From an uncultured Pontibacter sp. (GTDB lineage Bacteria > Bacteroidota > Bacteroidia > Cytophagales > Hymenobacteraceae): DNA of 64,000 nt. The stretch covers positions 62,001 through 126,000 of the forward strand of contig NZ_CANMNI010000002.1 in NCBI RefSeq assembly GCF_947499215.1, given 5' to 3'. Positions 17,661-27,363 of the stretch are shown piece after piece. Made by a program: the position numbers and the translations under genes. Under the pieces are notes generated by a model, which saw only the letters and a program-made list of their open reading frames with translations, searched no databases and was not told the DNA's origin. Position 1 is the stretch's first letter. Each line of letters begins with the position of its first letter.

Positions 17661-18491
17661 TTACAAATGCGTTACATACTGCTCTAGGTACTGCTCCATC
17701 TCCTTCTGTACCTCCAAAGCGGCCTCACGGGCACGGTCGGCAAAGTCACGGCCGGAGGAGGCGTAGATGATGGCGCGGGATGAGTTTACTAACAGGCCGC
17801 ACTGCTGGTTCAGACCCAGCCTTGAAATCTCTTCAAGGCTGCCGCCCTGCGCTCCTACACCCGGTACAAGCAGGAAGTGATTGGGCACGATAGCGCGCAC
17901 CCGCTCAATATACTCGGCTTGCGTGGCACCTACCACATACATCATCTGCCCGGTGCTGGCCCAATTGGCACTCTCGCGCAACACTTGCTCAAACAGGTAC
18001 TCTTCGTTGCCGTCCGACAGCTTCAGCATCTGGAAATCTTTGCTGCCGGGGTTAGAGGTGAGCGCCAGCAAAATCACCCAGCGGCCGGGCTGCACTAAAA
18101 AGGGCTTCACGGAGTCGGAGCCCATATAAGGCGCCACTGTTACCGAGTTGAAGTTCATGGTTTCGAAAAAAGCTCTGGCATACAACTCCGAGGTATTGCC
18201 GATGTCGCCGCGCTTGGCGTCGGCTATCGTGAAGATCTCCTCCGGTATAACCTGCAGTGTTTTCTCCAAACTTACCCAGCCCTTAGGCCCCTGTGCTTCA
18301 TAAAAGGCGATATTCGGTTTGTAAGCTACGCACAGGTCGGCGGTCGCTTCCACAATCTGGCGGTTAAACTCAAACACCGGGTCCTCGTTGTCGAGCAAGT
18401 GCTCAGGCAGGCGCTTGGGGTCCGTATCGAGGCCAACACACAGGTAAGATTTTTTCTGGAGGATCTGCTCAAACAGCTTTTCTCTGGTCAT
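17661..18491 (-). CDS. pyrF: Orotidine 5'-phosphate decarboxylase, type 2
   Basis: Last step of de novo UMP synthesis (OMP to UMP). The 276-residue length fits the type 2 subfamily, which is longer than the E. coli type. Active-site signature [10 protein letters not shown] at 91-100 (Asp91, Lys93, Asp96) and substrate motifs GLDTDP (20-25), APYMGSDS and [10 protein letters not shown], the last being the phosphate-binding loop. Cytoplasmic. It has its own promoter-like box at 18523 and its own terminator. pyrD for the fourth step lies 4 kb away, not in the same operon. Confidence 0.95.
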   Translation of the reverse strand: MTREKLFEQILQKKSYLCVGLDTDPKRLPEHLLDNEDPVFEFNRQIVEATADLCVAYKPNIAFYEAQGPKGWVSLEKTLQVIPEEIFTIADAKRGDIGNTSELYARAFFETMNFNSVTVAPYMGSDSVKPFLVQPGRWVILLALTSNPGSKDFQMLKLSDGNEEYLFEQVLRESANWASTGQMMYVVGATQAEYIERVRAIVPNHFLLVPGVGAQGGSLEEISRLGLNQQCGLLVNSSRAIIYASSGRDFADRAREAALEVQKEMEQYLEQYVTHL

Positions 18492-18522
18492 GACAGGTAT
18501 AGGGGCTATGGTTCAGGTATAG

Positions 18523-18530
18523 CAAAGCTA
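18523..18530 (-). promoter_or_regulatory. Predicted -7 box of pyrF
   Basis: TAGCTTTG on the minus strand, 32 bases before the ATG and next to the hairpin at 18535-18566. Confidence 0.45.
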
Positions 18531-18534
18531 CAAA

Positions 18535-18566
18535 AAAAGAGCTACCCCAAACGGAGCAGCTCTTTT
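18535..18566 (-). terminator. Terminator of the ftsK-lolA operon
   Basis: A 9-bp stem aaaagagct / agctctttt with T-rich flanks on both strands, 25 bases past the lolA stop. Confidence 0.75.
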
Positions 18567-18590
18567 CTTTTATCATAAAAATTGGTCGGA

Positions 18591-19235
18591 TTATCTTAGG
18601 TCTACCACCTGCACCCCCTTGTACTTGGCCTTGTTAAAGCTGAAGGCGTCGGCGGCTAGTTGCGGATTCGCCTGAAAGTTCTTGATGGTATAGGTATAGC
18701 GGTTGCCGTTATTACGGAACATCTGCCAGCTCTTAAGCGTCTTGTCCTTTTGGTTGATATACAGACGCACTTTAAAGATCGGGTTGTTGCGGTCTTCCGG
18801 AGCCATTTCGATCACATCAAACACCTCAGCACCCTGCTTCTCTGTACCGGCATAGGCATACTTGTAGCCTTTCTTGTACATGTCGAAGATCTTGCTCGGC
18901 GACATAGCTTCTGCCTCGGCGTCGTTCTCGGTAATGGTCACTTCGTTCACATCTTTCAGATAGGTCCACATCAGTTTGCCGTCATTAATCACTTCCTGAC
19001 CGCTCACGGCCAGTCTGTACTTCGGACCGCTTACCAAAATGTCGCCTTCCATTGTCTCTTTAACTTTAGCTGAAGGGTTCTCCAGTGTCTGAGCAAAAGT
19101 GGCCTTAAAGCCTTTCATGCTTCTGTACTTCTGGCTCATCTGGTCCAGTATCTTGCCTGCCTTCGGGTCCTGCTGCGCATTCGCCAAGTTCACAAACATA
19201 AATACAGCCAGCAGGAGGGATAATACTCTTTTCAT
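18591..19235 (-). CDS. lolA: LolA-like outer-membrane lipoprotein carrier
   Basis: Periplasmic chaperone that carries lipoproteins from the inner to the outer membrane. 214 residues with a signal peptide ending at ANA-QQ (about residue 20). Family landmarks: LDQMSQKYRSMKGFKATFAQTL, the GDILVSGPKYRL beta strands and LKSWQMFRNNGNRYTYTIKNF, where LolA has its hydrophobic half-barrel. The assignment rests on overall pattern and on position directly after ftsK, 26 bases downstream, as is common in Bacteroidota. The many lipoproteins encoded in this window are plausible clients. Confidence 0.85.
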   Translation of the reverse strand: MKRVLSLLLAVFMFVNLANAQQDPKAGKILDQMSQKYRSMKGFKATFAQTLENPSAKVKETMEGDILVSGPKYRLAVSGQEVINDGKLMWTYLKDVNEVTITENDAEAEAMSPSKIFDMYKKGYKYAYAGTEKQGAEVFDVIEMAPEDRNNPIFKVRLYINQKDKTLKSWQMFRNNGNRYTYTIKNFQANPQLAADAFSFNKAKYKGVQVVDLR

Positions 19236-19261
19236 TTTATTAGTGTCTTGTTTCGTTCTTT

Positions 19262-21886
19262 CTACAACGTATTCAATAACTGTTCCAAACTATACTCATC
19301 CGGAATTAAAACTTCGCGGGCCTTGCTTCCCTCAAATGGACCTACTATACCTGCGGCCTCCAACTGGTCGATCAGGCGGCCGGCGCGGTTGTAGCCCAGC
19401 TTGAGGCGGCGCTGCAAGAGCGAGGTGCTGCCCTGCTGGTGCTGCACGATAATACGGGCTGCCTCCTCAAACATCGGGTCTTTAGAGCTCGGATCGAAGT
19501 CAGACTTCTCGGCACCGCTCTCATCGCCCACAAACTCCGGCAACAGGTAGGCATCGTTATACCCTTGCTGCTCACCTATGAAGTCGCAAATGCGATCCAC
19601 CTCCGGCGTGTCCACGAAAGCGCACTGAATACGGATCATGTCTGAACCGATCGAGAAGAGCATGTCACCCTGACCGATCAGCTGGTCGGCTCCACCGGCA
19701 TCAAGAATAGTGCGGGAGTCGATCTTGGACGTTACTTTAAAGGAGATACGCGCCGGGAAGTTCGCTTTGATGATACCCGTGATCACGTTCACTGACGGTC
19801 GCTGCGTGGCTACAACCAAGTGTATACCAATGGCTCGGGCCAACTGCGCGAGACGGGCAATCGGCGTTTCCACCTCTTTGCCGGCTGTCATCATCAAGTC
19901 AGCCAACTCGTCAATCACGAGCACGATGTACGGCATAAACTTGTGTCCCTTTTTCGGGTTCAACTTACGCTCTACAAACTTCTTGTTATACTCTTTCAGG
20001 TTACGACAGCCGGCATCCTTGAGCAGGTCATAGCGCATGTCCATCTCCATACAGAGGGAGTTGAGTGTGTTCACCACCTTTTTGGTATCAGTGATGATCG
20101 CCTCTTCCGTATCCGGCAGCTTAGCCAAGAAGTGGCGTTCTATTTTGTTAAACAGCGAGAGTTCCACCTTTTTCGGGTCCACGAGCACAAACTTGAGCTG
20201 AGAAGGGTGGCGCTTGTAGAGCAGCGAGGTCAGGATGGCATTCAGACCAACTGATTTACCCTGACCGGTAGCACCCGCCATAAGCAAGTGCGGCATTTTG
20301 GCCAAGTCCGTAATGAACACTTCGTTGGTGATGGTCTTACCGAAAGCGATCGGCAGGTCCATCTCGCTCCGCATGAACTTCTCCGTGGAAAGGATCGACT
20401 TGATTGACACCATCTCCTTCTTGGTGTTCGGTACTTCTATACCGATCGTACCCTTTCCCGGTATAGGCGCGATGATGCGTATACCCAGAGCCGCTAAGCT
20501 CAGGGCGATATCATCCTCCAAGTTCTTGATTTTAGAGATACGCACACCGGCATCTGGCACAATTTCATAGAGCGTAACGGTCGGGCCGATAGTCGCTTTG
20601 ATGCTGGCTATACCTATGTTATAGTGACCGAGTGTGGCCACGATCTTGTCTTTGTTGGCTTCCAGCTCCTCTTTGGTTACCTGTATTTTGCTGGTACCAT
20701 AGTCGGTGAGCAGATCGATGGTCGGGTACTGGTAGCGGGCGAGGTCCAGCGTCGGGTCGTAGTTTTCGGTGGCCAGCACATCGGCGGCCTCCTCTTCCGG
20801 CGTTTTCTCTATCTGCAGGTCCAGTTCTTCCTCCCCTTCACCCTCAGCCGTGTCGAATTCATCATAGGCCAGTTCTTCTTCCAGTTCGTTCTCGATATCG
20901 AGCTCAAGTGTAGGAGTTGCAACAGGAGGCGTCTGTTTCGGAGGTTCTGGCTTCAGGGAACTCAGCTCCATTTCAAGGGCGCGGTTGATGGCCTCTTCCT
21001 CTTCTTCGTCCAGTAAGATGTCTTCTTCCTCGTCCGCATCCAGCGAAGCCGTCGGGTCGGCGTTGTGGTTGATGTTGCGGGCAGACCCGTGCACCACTTC
21101 ACGTAGTGAAGAAGCGCTTCCTCTGTCAATTTCCACATCACCTTCTTCCTCATCGGCAGCCGGTTTGCTCCAGTTAATGCTTGTGATATTAAAGAAGAAC
21201 ACAAGGAAAATAAGCAGCAGAAAGCCTAGCAGCAGGCCACTGCCCCAGCCAATGAGGCTGCTCAGCCAAGTGGCGGTTTCGATGCCAATGCCACCGCCCA
21301 TAAAGCCCAACTGCCCTACGGTGTCGGTAGTCAGCACAATATAACCCAGCGTCAGGCTCAGCCACAGCATAGAAAAGCTGCACAGTCCCAATATGTAGGA
21401 CATGGAGATGGATTTCCAGCGGAACACGATGCGGCTGCCGGCAAAGAAAAAAACAGGTATCAGAAAGAAAGCGCCTATACCCAGTAGTTCATAAATAAAG
21501 TAGTGCGACACCCAAGCCCCGAACAGGCCCAGCCAGTTCTCGGCCTCCTGTCCAGACTCTTTCAGTCCCGTACCCTGTACCGACTCCACCACACTCTGGT
21601 CAGCGGCACCCGTGAACAGATACGACACAAACGCAATGGTCATGAAGAAGGAGATTAGCAGAAACGAGAAGCCAATGAACAGCTTAAAGCGGCGGTCCGA
21701 CAAAAAAGCCGGCGCCTTCAGGTTCAGCTTGAAAGACGGCATTTTGAAAAAAGGCTTTTTAGCTTTCTTCTGCTTTGTCTTTTCCCCGGCGGGAGCATTG
21801 GTGTTGCGTGGTTCATTACGGCCACGTACCTCATTCCTCGCCCTCCCGGTGCTAACCGCATCGTTTCTGTAAGTGTTCTTTGCCAT
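19262..21886 (-). CDS. ftsK: DNA translocase FtsK/SpoIIIE
   Basis: Septal DNA pump that clears and aligns chromosomes at division and activates XerCD/H at dif. 874 residues: a basic cytoplasmic N-terminus, four transmembrane segments (about 69-92, 125-150, 160-187, 205-235), an acidic Glu-rich linker (about 245-385), the RecA-like motor with Walker A GATGQGKSVGLN and Walker B YIVLVIDELADLMM, and a C-terminal winged-helix gamma domain (HQQGSTSLLQRRLKLGYNRAGRLIDQLE) that reads polar DNA motifs. The length is normal. First gene of an operon with lolA. Confidence 0.96.
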   Translation of the reverse strand: MAKNTYRNDAVSTGRARNEVRGRNEPRNTNAPAGEKTKQKKAKKPFFKMPSFKLNLKAPAFLSDRRFKLFIGFSFLLISFFMTIAFVSYLFTGAADQSVVESVQGTGLKESGQEAENWLGLFGAWVSHYFIYELLGIGAFFLIPVFFFAGSRIVFRWKSISMSYILGLCSFSMLWLSLTLGYIVLTTDTVGQLGFMGGGIGIETATWLSSLIGWGSGLLLGFLLLIFLVFFFNITSINWSKPAADEEEGDVEIDRGSASSLREVVHGSARNINHNADPTASLDADEEEDILLDEEEEEAINRALEMELSSLKPEPPKQTPPVATPTLELDIENELEEELAYDEFDTAEGEGEEELDLQIEKTPEEEAADVLATENYDPTLDLARYQYPTIDLLTDYGTSKIQVTKEELEANKDKIVATLGHYNIGIASIKATIGPTVTLYEIVPDAGVRISKIKNLEDDIALSLAALGIRIIAPIPGKGTIGIEVPNTKKEMVSIKSILSTEKFMRSEMDLPIAFGKTITNEVFITDLAKMPHLLMAGATGQGKSVGLNAILTSLLYKRHPSQLKFVLVDPKKVELSLFNKIERHFLAKLPDTEEAIITDTKKVVNTLNSLCMEMDMRYDLLKDAGCRNLKEYNKKFVERKLNPKKGHKFMPYIVLVIDELADLMMTAGKEVETPIARLAQLARAIGIHLVVATQRPSVNVITGIIKANFPARISFKVTSKIDSRTILDAGGADQLIGQGDMLFSIGSDMIRIQCAFVDTPEVDRICDFIGEQQGYNDAYLLPEFVGDESGAEKSDFDPSSKDPMFEEAARIIVQHQQGSTSLLQRRLKLGYNRAGRLIDQLEAAGIVGPFEGSKAREVLIPDEYSLEQLLNTL

Positions 21887-21908
21887 ACCCTTCGACTAAT
21901 TAAGATTT

Positions 21909-21916
21909 CAAATTTA
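21909..21916 (-). promoter_or_regulatory. Predicted -7 box of ftsK
   Basis: TAAATTTG on the minus strand, 22 bases before the ATG. Confidence 0.4.
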
Positions 21917-22025
21917 CATTTTTTCGGCACAAACCGTTCAGCAAATCCGAAGGCTTTTCAGGAAATGTGCTAATTTTTTGGACCTCCTCCGAGGTGGCAG
22001 GACTTTTAGGTTCTAGAGGAGACTA

Positions 22026-22136
22026 TCCCCTTGAGGGGATTATAGGGGTGTAAATAAGCCTTCGAGCTACTAAATGCTTTTATTAAGAGTATGAAAATCC
22101 GCTTAAGTGGACACCCCTATGGTCCCCTAAAGGGGA
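22026..22136. repeat. G/C-run inverted repeats between pyrD and ftsK
   Basis: The 351-base gap holds an inverted repeat (22034-22051 against 22111-22128, two G-T pairs), each side of which contains its own small hairpin (ccccttgagggg; tcccctaaagggga). A further G-run (22208-22227) adjoins the pyrD stop. Similar G/C-run hairpins end the two-copy repeat at 31.5 and 48.5 kb. It could serve as the pyrD terminator. Confidence 0.5.
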
Positions 22137-22237
22137 CAGTTCTGCCCTCAAAACATCTGCTGGGCACATACTAACCAGCGCTTATGTTCCGAACAGTAAT
22201 GAGTAGCCCCTATTTTTAGGAGGGGGCCGGGGGGAGG

Positions 22238-23266
22238 TTATCCCAGCAACCTCTTATTGATATCGGCAACCAACGCCGGACCTTCATAAATAAACCCGGT
22301 ATAAAGCTGCACCAGATCGGCACCGGCATCCAGTTTCTCCTGTGCATCCTCCGCCGTCATGATACCGCCTACTCCGATGATCTTTATTTCGGGGGGCAAA
22401 TGCTGGCGCAGGTAGCGGATGATTTCGGTGGAATGCTTGGTGAGTGGTTTGCCGCTGAGGCCACCGGCCCCTATTTCGGAAACACGTGTGTTGGGGGTGT
22501 GTAAGCCTTCGCGACTGATGGTGGTGTTCGTGGCAATAATACCACTTAGCTTGGCGGCTATGGCAATCTCGATTATATCATTTAATTGAGCTTCATTCAG
22601 GTCCGGGGCGATTTTCAAAAGCAAAGGCTTTGCCTTCGGCATGGAGTTATTGAGTTCCTGCAGCGCCATCAACAATTGCTGTAGTGGTTCTTTTTCCTGC
22701 AGGGCACGCAGGTCTGGTGTATTGGGCGAGCTTACGTTCACCACGAAATAATCCACCACGTCATACAGCGCTTTGAAGCAGTACAGATAATCATTGAGCG
22801 CTTCTTCGTTCGGTGTTACTTTGTTTTTGCCAATGTTACCACCCACGATGATGTTGCTCTTACGCTCCCGCAGTCGCTTCACGGCCGCATCCACGCCCTC
22901 GTTGTTAAAGCCCATGCGGTTGATGATGGCTTGGTCTTCCGGCAAGCGGAACAGGCGTGGTTTCGGGTTGCCCTCCTGCGGTTTTGGCGTGAGCGTGCCG
23001 ATTTCGATGAAACCGAAGCCCAGTTCAGCCAGCTCGTCCACCAGTTTGGCGTCCTTATCGAAGCCAGCTGCAAGGCCTACCGGATTGGGGAATTTCAAAC
23101 CGAACAGCTCCCGCTCCAATCGCCTGTCTTCTACCTTGAACATATTGCGGCTGACAGTTTTGGCGAAAGGCAGACTAAAGGCAGTCTTGAGCCCATCGGC
23201 AGTCAGGTAATGAACTTTCTCGGGATCTAATTTGAAAAGCAGCGGACGGATGAGGCTCTTATACAC
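22238..23266 (-). CDS. pyrD: Dihydroorotate dehydrogenase, class 2 (quinone-dependent)
   Basis: Fourth step of pyrimidine synthesis, oxidising dihydroorotate with FMN and passing electrons to quinone at the inner face of the membrane. 342 residues with the class 2 N-terminal amphipathic helix ([21 protein letters not shown]), FMN motif [13 protein letters not shown] (61-73), [20 protein letters not shown], the catalytic serine in NVSSPNT (about 177-183) and the C-terminal [29 protein letters not shown] phosphate loop. Single gene, with a -7 box at 23299-23306. Confidence 0.96.
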   Translation of the reverse strand: MYKSLIRPLLFKLDPEKVHYLTADGLKTAFSLPFAKTVSRNMFKVEDRRLERELFGLKFPNPVGLAAGFDKDAKLVDELAELGFGFIEIGTLTPKPQEGNPKPRLFRLPEDQAIINRMGFNNEGVDAAVKRLRERKSNIIVGGNIGKNKVTPNEEALNDYLYCFKALYDVVDYFVVNVSSPNTPDLRALQEKEPLQQLLMALQELNNSMPKAKPLLLKIAPDLNEAQLNDIIEIAIAAKLSGIIATNTTISREGLHTPNTRVSEIGAGGLSGKPLTKHSTEIIRYLRQHLPPEIKIIGVGGIMTAEDAQEKLDAGADLVQLYTGFIYEGPALVADINKRLLG

Positions 23267-23298
23267 GGCAGCGGGTTTTGGGTTAGGTTTGCTGCCCG

Positions 23299-23306
23299 CA
23301 AAGATA
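23299..23306 (-). promoter_or_regulatory. Predicted -7 box of pyrD
   Basis: TATCTTTG on the minus strand, 33 bases before the ATG. Confidence 0.5.
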
Positions 23307-23330
23307 GTTATTCTCCATAAAACTGCTTGG

Positions 23331-24404
23331 TTATCTTGCTTTCAGTTGCTCCCAGTGCCCCTCCAGTTCCGGATGTTCGCCGTATGGCTGTTCGCTCTCC
23401 CCTATTTGTTTTTTCAAAGCCTCTATGCGATCTTTTGTGTTAGGGTGCGTACTGAAAAATGTCAGCATTTCGGATTCACTAGCCCTCTGCAGGCGCTCCA
23501 TCAACAGCACGACACCTTGGGGATTCAGCTCATTCCGGCGCAGCAGCTCCAAGCCCTCTTGGTCCGCTTCTAGTTCCAGACTGCGGCTGTACTCCAAGTT
23601 GCGAAGTGCTGAGGCATTGTCGACTAGCACCGCCGCAACACCGCTTATGTCGCCAAATAACAGGGATGCCAGCATGTAATAAGACAAACTCCTTGTCAGG
23701 GCTCGCAACGAATGTCGCTTTTGGACGTGCCCCAGTTCGTGTCCGAGCAATGCGGCCAGTTCCTCGTGGTGCTCCATCTTGTCGATTATACCATCATACA
23801 CTACCACATAACCGCCCGGTATGGCAAAGGCATTCACCTCGTCGCTGGTAACCACAGCTGCTGTAATCGGGTAGTCCGAGCCGGTGTCCAGCGTGTTCAG
23901 GTATTCGTTCAAGGCGGCTGTTTTTTCGTCGTCCACTTGATAACCCTGTAGCATCTTCGCATAGAGTTGCTGGCCAAGCTGGCGCTCATAGCTTTGCGGG
24001 AAATGCATGGCCACCCGGTCGGCGAGTGCCGGCACACCCCAGATGACAAAGGCCACCAGCAGGCCCAGCAGACTCAAAGCCATAACGGCTATACCTGAGG
24101 TACCAAGTCTCAACACACTGTTGTAGCCGGACTTCAGGAAGGCTGCCCCACGATAGTACTGCAGCAGCGCTTCCCTAAATCCCTTGTCTACAACTGAAAT
24201 ACTCTGTTGCGGAAACTTGCCATAACGCAGCAGTGTGGTCGCGTCGTTGAACTCGGACTGGTGTATACCTGCCGTCTCCCAATGCACAGCGCCCACCTCT
24301 TCATCGGCACTATAGTCTATCCGAAGGCCATCCGGACGCAGGGTGATCTGCGCCGGCATGCCTTTGGAGCTTCGTCCGTTATAGTATTTACCTTCAAACG
24401 TCAT
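23331..24404 (-). CDS. M48 family metallopeptidase
   Basis: A 357-residue membrane zinc peptidase. Residues 1-95 form a cytoplasmic lead domain, one transmembrane helix spans about 102-124, and the peptidase domain carries HELGH (222-226) with the third ligand in LELEAD (277-281). The [16 protein letters not shown] block (191-206) is typical of M48 family C proteins that degrade misfolded envelope proteins. Start at ATG 24404, one base after the upstream gene's stop; an in-frame GTG at 24416 would overlap that gene. The operon with DUF898 upstream suggests the two act together. Confidence 0.9.
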   Translation of the reverse strand: MTFEGKYYNGRSSKGMPAQITLRPDGLRIDYSADEEVGAVHWETAGIHQSEFNDATTLLRYGKFPQQSISVVDKGFREALLQYYRGAAFLKSGYNSVLRLGTSGIAVMALSLLGLLVAFVIWGVPALADRVAMHFPQSYERQLGQQLYAKMLQGYQVDDEKTAALNEYLNTLDTGSDYPITAAVVTSDEVNAFAIPGGYVVVYDGIIDKMEHHEELAALLGHELGHVQKRHSLRALTRSLSYYMLASLLFGDISGVAAVLVDNASALRNLEYSRSLELEADQEGLELLRRNELNPQGVVLLMERLQRASESEMLTFFSTHPNTKDRIEALKKQIGESEQPYGEHPELEGHWEQLKAR

Positions 24405-24405
24405 G

Positions 24406-25380
24406 CTATACGACACCGATATCCATCATGTCTGTCATGCTCTCATACACAGCCGAGTCATAAGCTTCTTCGGTCTGCACCAGCGCATCTGCGTCAAAAT
24501 CCCCGCTCATCACGGTGTTGTTCATGATTAAAGACATGGTGCGGGTAGTCGTGAGCGGGATACCCAGCCCGAGTGTGAATACAATGATAAAGATATTGCC
24601 TACGGTTAGTTTAAGCATATCCCAGCCTGAAACTTGGCATTGCAAACGGCTATACGTTCCATCTTCCTGCAGCACCACAATGTTGTTTACATAGAAATGC
24701 AGCACATTTTTGACGTACCAGAAAAAGTAAATACCCAGCGTGAAGATGGAAAAGAAATAGCCTTTCAGGTTGATCAGGAACAAATCAGCACCATCCCCCA
24801 CGTAGCGCAGGCTCACATTGCCAAAGCGCACGTTGTCGATCATCTGCTTGCGCAGCTTCACCACAAACCACGATCCGTAGACGCCAAGCGTGAAAATAGT
24901 CAGGAAGAAGCCTACCAGATAAGTCGTGATCATGTCAGAAAGCTCGCCCCGGTAGCCCATGTGGATGCCGCGCCAGCTCGTGCGGGACGTGCGGTAGCGC
25001 ATCATGCCATGCAACGCCACAGGCACTAACACTAAGAAGGCTACCAAAAAGGCAAAATAAGACAGTACCATGATGAACGGCGTCTCGGTGAGCAGACCAA
25101 AAAACAGCATACCATACAAGACTATAAAGATACCGACCCCTTTAATGAAACCGATAAACATCTCCTTACCGGTGCCATGGAAAACGAATGGTGTACCAGC
25201 GAGTTCAGTTTTACGATACAGGTACTGCAGGGACTTGGCCTTTGCCCAAGGGTAGTAAAGCCCGAGTGTCACGACTGTGAGCAGGAAGTTTACAATTTCG
25301 ATGGCGAAGTAGTCGGAGCCCTTGCCAGTGAAAGAGAAGTGGGTAGTCTGTTTCTCTTTTTCGAGTAAAGTTGTTGTCAT
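24406..25380 (-). CDS. DUF898 (YjgN-like) membrane protein
   Basis: A 324-residue polytopic protein of the DUF898/YjgN family. It contains repeated modules of the form GxxxxxxTLGLYYPWAKAKSLQYLYRKT (about 30-58), ending in FTLGVYGSWFVVKLRKQMIDN and FTLGIYFFWYVKNVLHFYVNN. Probably six to seven membrane helices. The function is unknown. The frame is open to 25479, but MTTTLLEKEKQTTHF at 25380 is the natural start. It abuts the M48 peptidase gene (stop 24406, start 24404), a pairing that recurs in other bacteria as far as I recall. Confidence 0.85.
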   Translation of the reverse strand: MTTTLLEKEKQTTHFSFTGKGSDYFAIEIVNFLLTVVTLGLYYPWAKAKSLQYLYRKTELAGTPFVFHGTGKEMFIGFIKGVGIFIVLYGMLFFGLLTETPFIMVLSYFAFLVAFLVLVPVALHGMMRYRTSRTSWRGIHMGYRGELSDMITTYLVGFFLTIFTLGVYGSWFVVKLRKQMIDNVRFGNVSLRYVGDGADLFLINLKGYFFSIFTLGIYFFWYVKNVLHFYVNNIVVLQEDGTYSRLQCQVSGWDMLKLTVGNIFIIVFTLGLGIPLTTTRTMSLIMNNTVMSGDFDADALVQTEEAYDSAVYESMTDMMDIGVV

Positions 25381-25417
25381 AAAAAGCTTGGAAATTGGTT
25401 GAAAAAGGTAAAAAAAT

Positions 25418-25448
25418 ACACAGGCCATGCGTTGAACACAGCCTGTGT
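25418..25448 (-). terminator. Terminator of the hexosaminidase gene
   Basis: Arms acacaggc / gcctgtgt (8 bp, 15-base loop) followed on the minus strand by TATTTTTTT. Confidence 0.7.
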
Positions 25449-25527
25449 TATTACAATTTTTAAATATAGTAAATATCAATTATTTACTATATTAACCTTT
25501 CATTTTTTGACAACAATTTTTTCAACC

Positions 25528-27177
25528 CTACTTCTCTACCGTCCACTGCTCAAAGTTGCGGAAATAGTGGGCATTCCAGAAGGTATAGCGTGGGATGATA
25601 GTTTTCTTTAACCTTCGTTTAAAATCGGCATAGTCCTTTTTCTCACGAGGAGACCACAGCACCTCGCTTAGGGCGGTCATGCGCGGGAAGATCATGTACT
25701 CTACCTTCGCCTCACTGCCTATGTATTCGGTCCAGACGTTGCCCTGTGCCCCGATGATGTAGCGCTCCAGTTTCTGTTCGCGCAAGGCGTTCGGCACCGG
25801 ATCGAAGGCGTAAACCGCATCTACCGGGTTGTATCCGTGAATGGCCAAGCTGTCGTTCGGGTCTTTAGATTGGTAGTGGTCAAAGTAAAGCGGCTTGCCC
25901 GGCGACATGATCACTTGGTGGCCGCGCTTGGCGGCGGCTATACCTTCCTTCTCCCCTCCCCAGTTCATGATCAAAGTATTTGTATTCAGGTCTCCTTCCA
26001 AAATCTCGTGCCAGCCAATTACCTTCTTGCCTTTGGCAGCAAGATAACCGGCTACCTGCTCCACAAAATAGGTTTGCAGGCCTTTCTCGTCTTTCAGGTT
26101 GTGCTCTTTGATAAACTGCTGGGATACCCGATCTGCCTTCCACCATATTTTGCTGGTTTCGTCTCCGCCGAGGTGGAAATACTCATAAGGGAATAGGTCA
26201 GCTACTTCCTGAAACACCGTCTCCAAGAACTGGAAGGTTGCCGGGTTTGGCTGCAGCACGTTGTTCTGGCGGTTGTACATACCCCATGTGGTCGCTACAT
26301 TCCAAGTGGTATCGGGGCGGGTGCTGAGCTCCGGGTAAGCAGCAATGGTGGCGCGACTGTGCCCGGGTATATCGATCTCCGGTATAATGTTGATGCCACG
26401 CACAGAAGCGTAATTGATTACCTCCAGCACCTCGTCTTTGGTATAGTAGCCCCCGTAGCGGGTGCCGTCATACCGGGCAGGCTCGTCTTTGAAGTGCCCA
26501 ATTAGGGTTTCCTTTCGCCACGACCCGACCGTGTTTAGCTTCGGGTAGGACTCGATTTCAATACGCCAGCCCTGGTCATCGGTCAGGTGCCAGTGGAAGG
26601 TGTTGAACTTATGAAAAGCGAGGTAGTCGATATACTTCTTGATGAACTCCAGTGGGAACATGTGGCGCACCACGTCGAGGTGCATGCCCCGGTAAGCGAA
26701 GCGCGGATAGTCTTTGATCTGCACATCCGGAATCCTCACTTCCTTTACTTGCTTAAGCGGAAATAGCTGCAGCAAGGTCTGGATGCCGTATACTATGCCG
26801 CCGGTGTCTTTGGCGCGGATTGTTACGTCTTTGCCGGATACCGTTAAGGTATACATCTCGGCTTTGTCGATACTCTTACTGTCGAATACCAATCGGATGT
26901 GGTGGCTGGCTTTGGGCTTAGTGTTTGTATTAGGGTATACCTGCAGGTTCAGCCCGGTCTGAGCGGACAGCATCTCCTGCAGGAAATCAGCCTGCGCCCC
27001 AAACTGTTTATCAAACACGATCTGGGCTTTCTCATCGATGGTCACATGACCTCTAGCCTCCTTAATCACCTCAACAGGTTTCGGCGTGATGTCGTCGACG
27101 GATTGGGCGGTGGTGAGAAAAGGTAAAGCAAAGGAAAAGAGTACTATGGAAAGTATACGGTAAAAGGTAAGTCGCAT
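25528..27177 (-). CDS. Beta-N-acetylhexosaminidase (GH20)
   Basis: Secreted or periplasmic glycosidase of 549 residues that removes terminal GlcNAc/GalNAc from chitin fragments, glycans or glycoconjugates. Signal peptide to about residue 24 (LTTAQS), a GH20b N-terminal domain (about 30-155), and the TIM barrel with YRGMHLDVVRHMF, HWHLTDDQGWRIEI (195-208), EIDIPGHSRA and the catalytic pair Asp339-Glu340 in HLGGDETS. The C-terminal WTEYI and LSEVLWSPREKK blocks are also present. Monocistronic. Recycling of peptidoglycan or scavenging of environmental chitin are both possible. Confidence 0.95.
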   Translation of the reverse strand: MRLTFYRILSIVLFSFALPFLTTAQSVDDITPKPVEVIKEARGHVTIDEKAQIVFDKQFGAQADFLQEMLSAQTGLNLQVYPNTNTKPKASHHIRLVFDSKSIDKAEMYTLTVSGKDVTIRAKDTGGIVYGIQTLLQLFPLKQVKEVRIPDVQIKDYPRFAYRGMHLDVVRHMFPLEFIKKYIDYLAFHKFNTFHWHLTDDQGWRIEIESYPKLNTVGSWRKETLIGHFKDEPARYDGTRYGGYYTKDEVLEVINYASVRGINIIPEIDIPGHSRATIAAYPELSTRPDTTWNVATTWGMYNRQNNVLQPNPATFQFLETVFQEVADLFPYEYFHLGGDETSKIWWKADRVSQQFIKEHNLKDEKGLQTYFVEQVAGYLAAKGKKVIGWHEILEGDLNTNTLIMNWGGEKEGIAAAKRGHQVIMSPGKPLYFDHYQSKDPNDSLAIHGYNPVDAVYAFDPVPNALREQKLERYIIGAQGNVWTEYIGSEAKVEYMIFPRMTALSEVLWSPREKKDYADFKRRLKKTIIPRYTFWNAHYFRNFEQWTVEK

Positions 27178-27293
27178 GCGGAGTATTAGAATTGTGTTGT
27201 CTATTGACTTCTAGAGGAACGCTTGGTTTAATGGGTTTGGTATGGAATCAGTCTGTGCTTAAGGACACCAACCCGGCAAATGTTAATTGTTTG

Positions 27294-27329
27294 GTGCACG
27301 ATTCGGACAGGTCGAGACCTGTCCCTACA
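27294..27329 (+). repeat. 36-bp palindromic interspersed repeat, copy C
   Basis: Identical to copy A except one base in the centre (CGAG for CGCG). 34 bases past the xerD stop, as copy A is 47 bases past the phosphorylase stop, so the element may sit in 3' untranslated regions. Confidence 0.85.
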
Positions 27330-27363
27330 AGACCCCAACTCAGGACTCGTGACTCTCAAAAAT

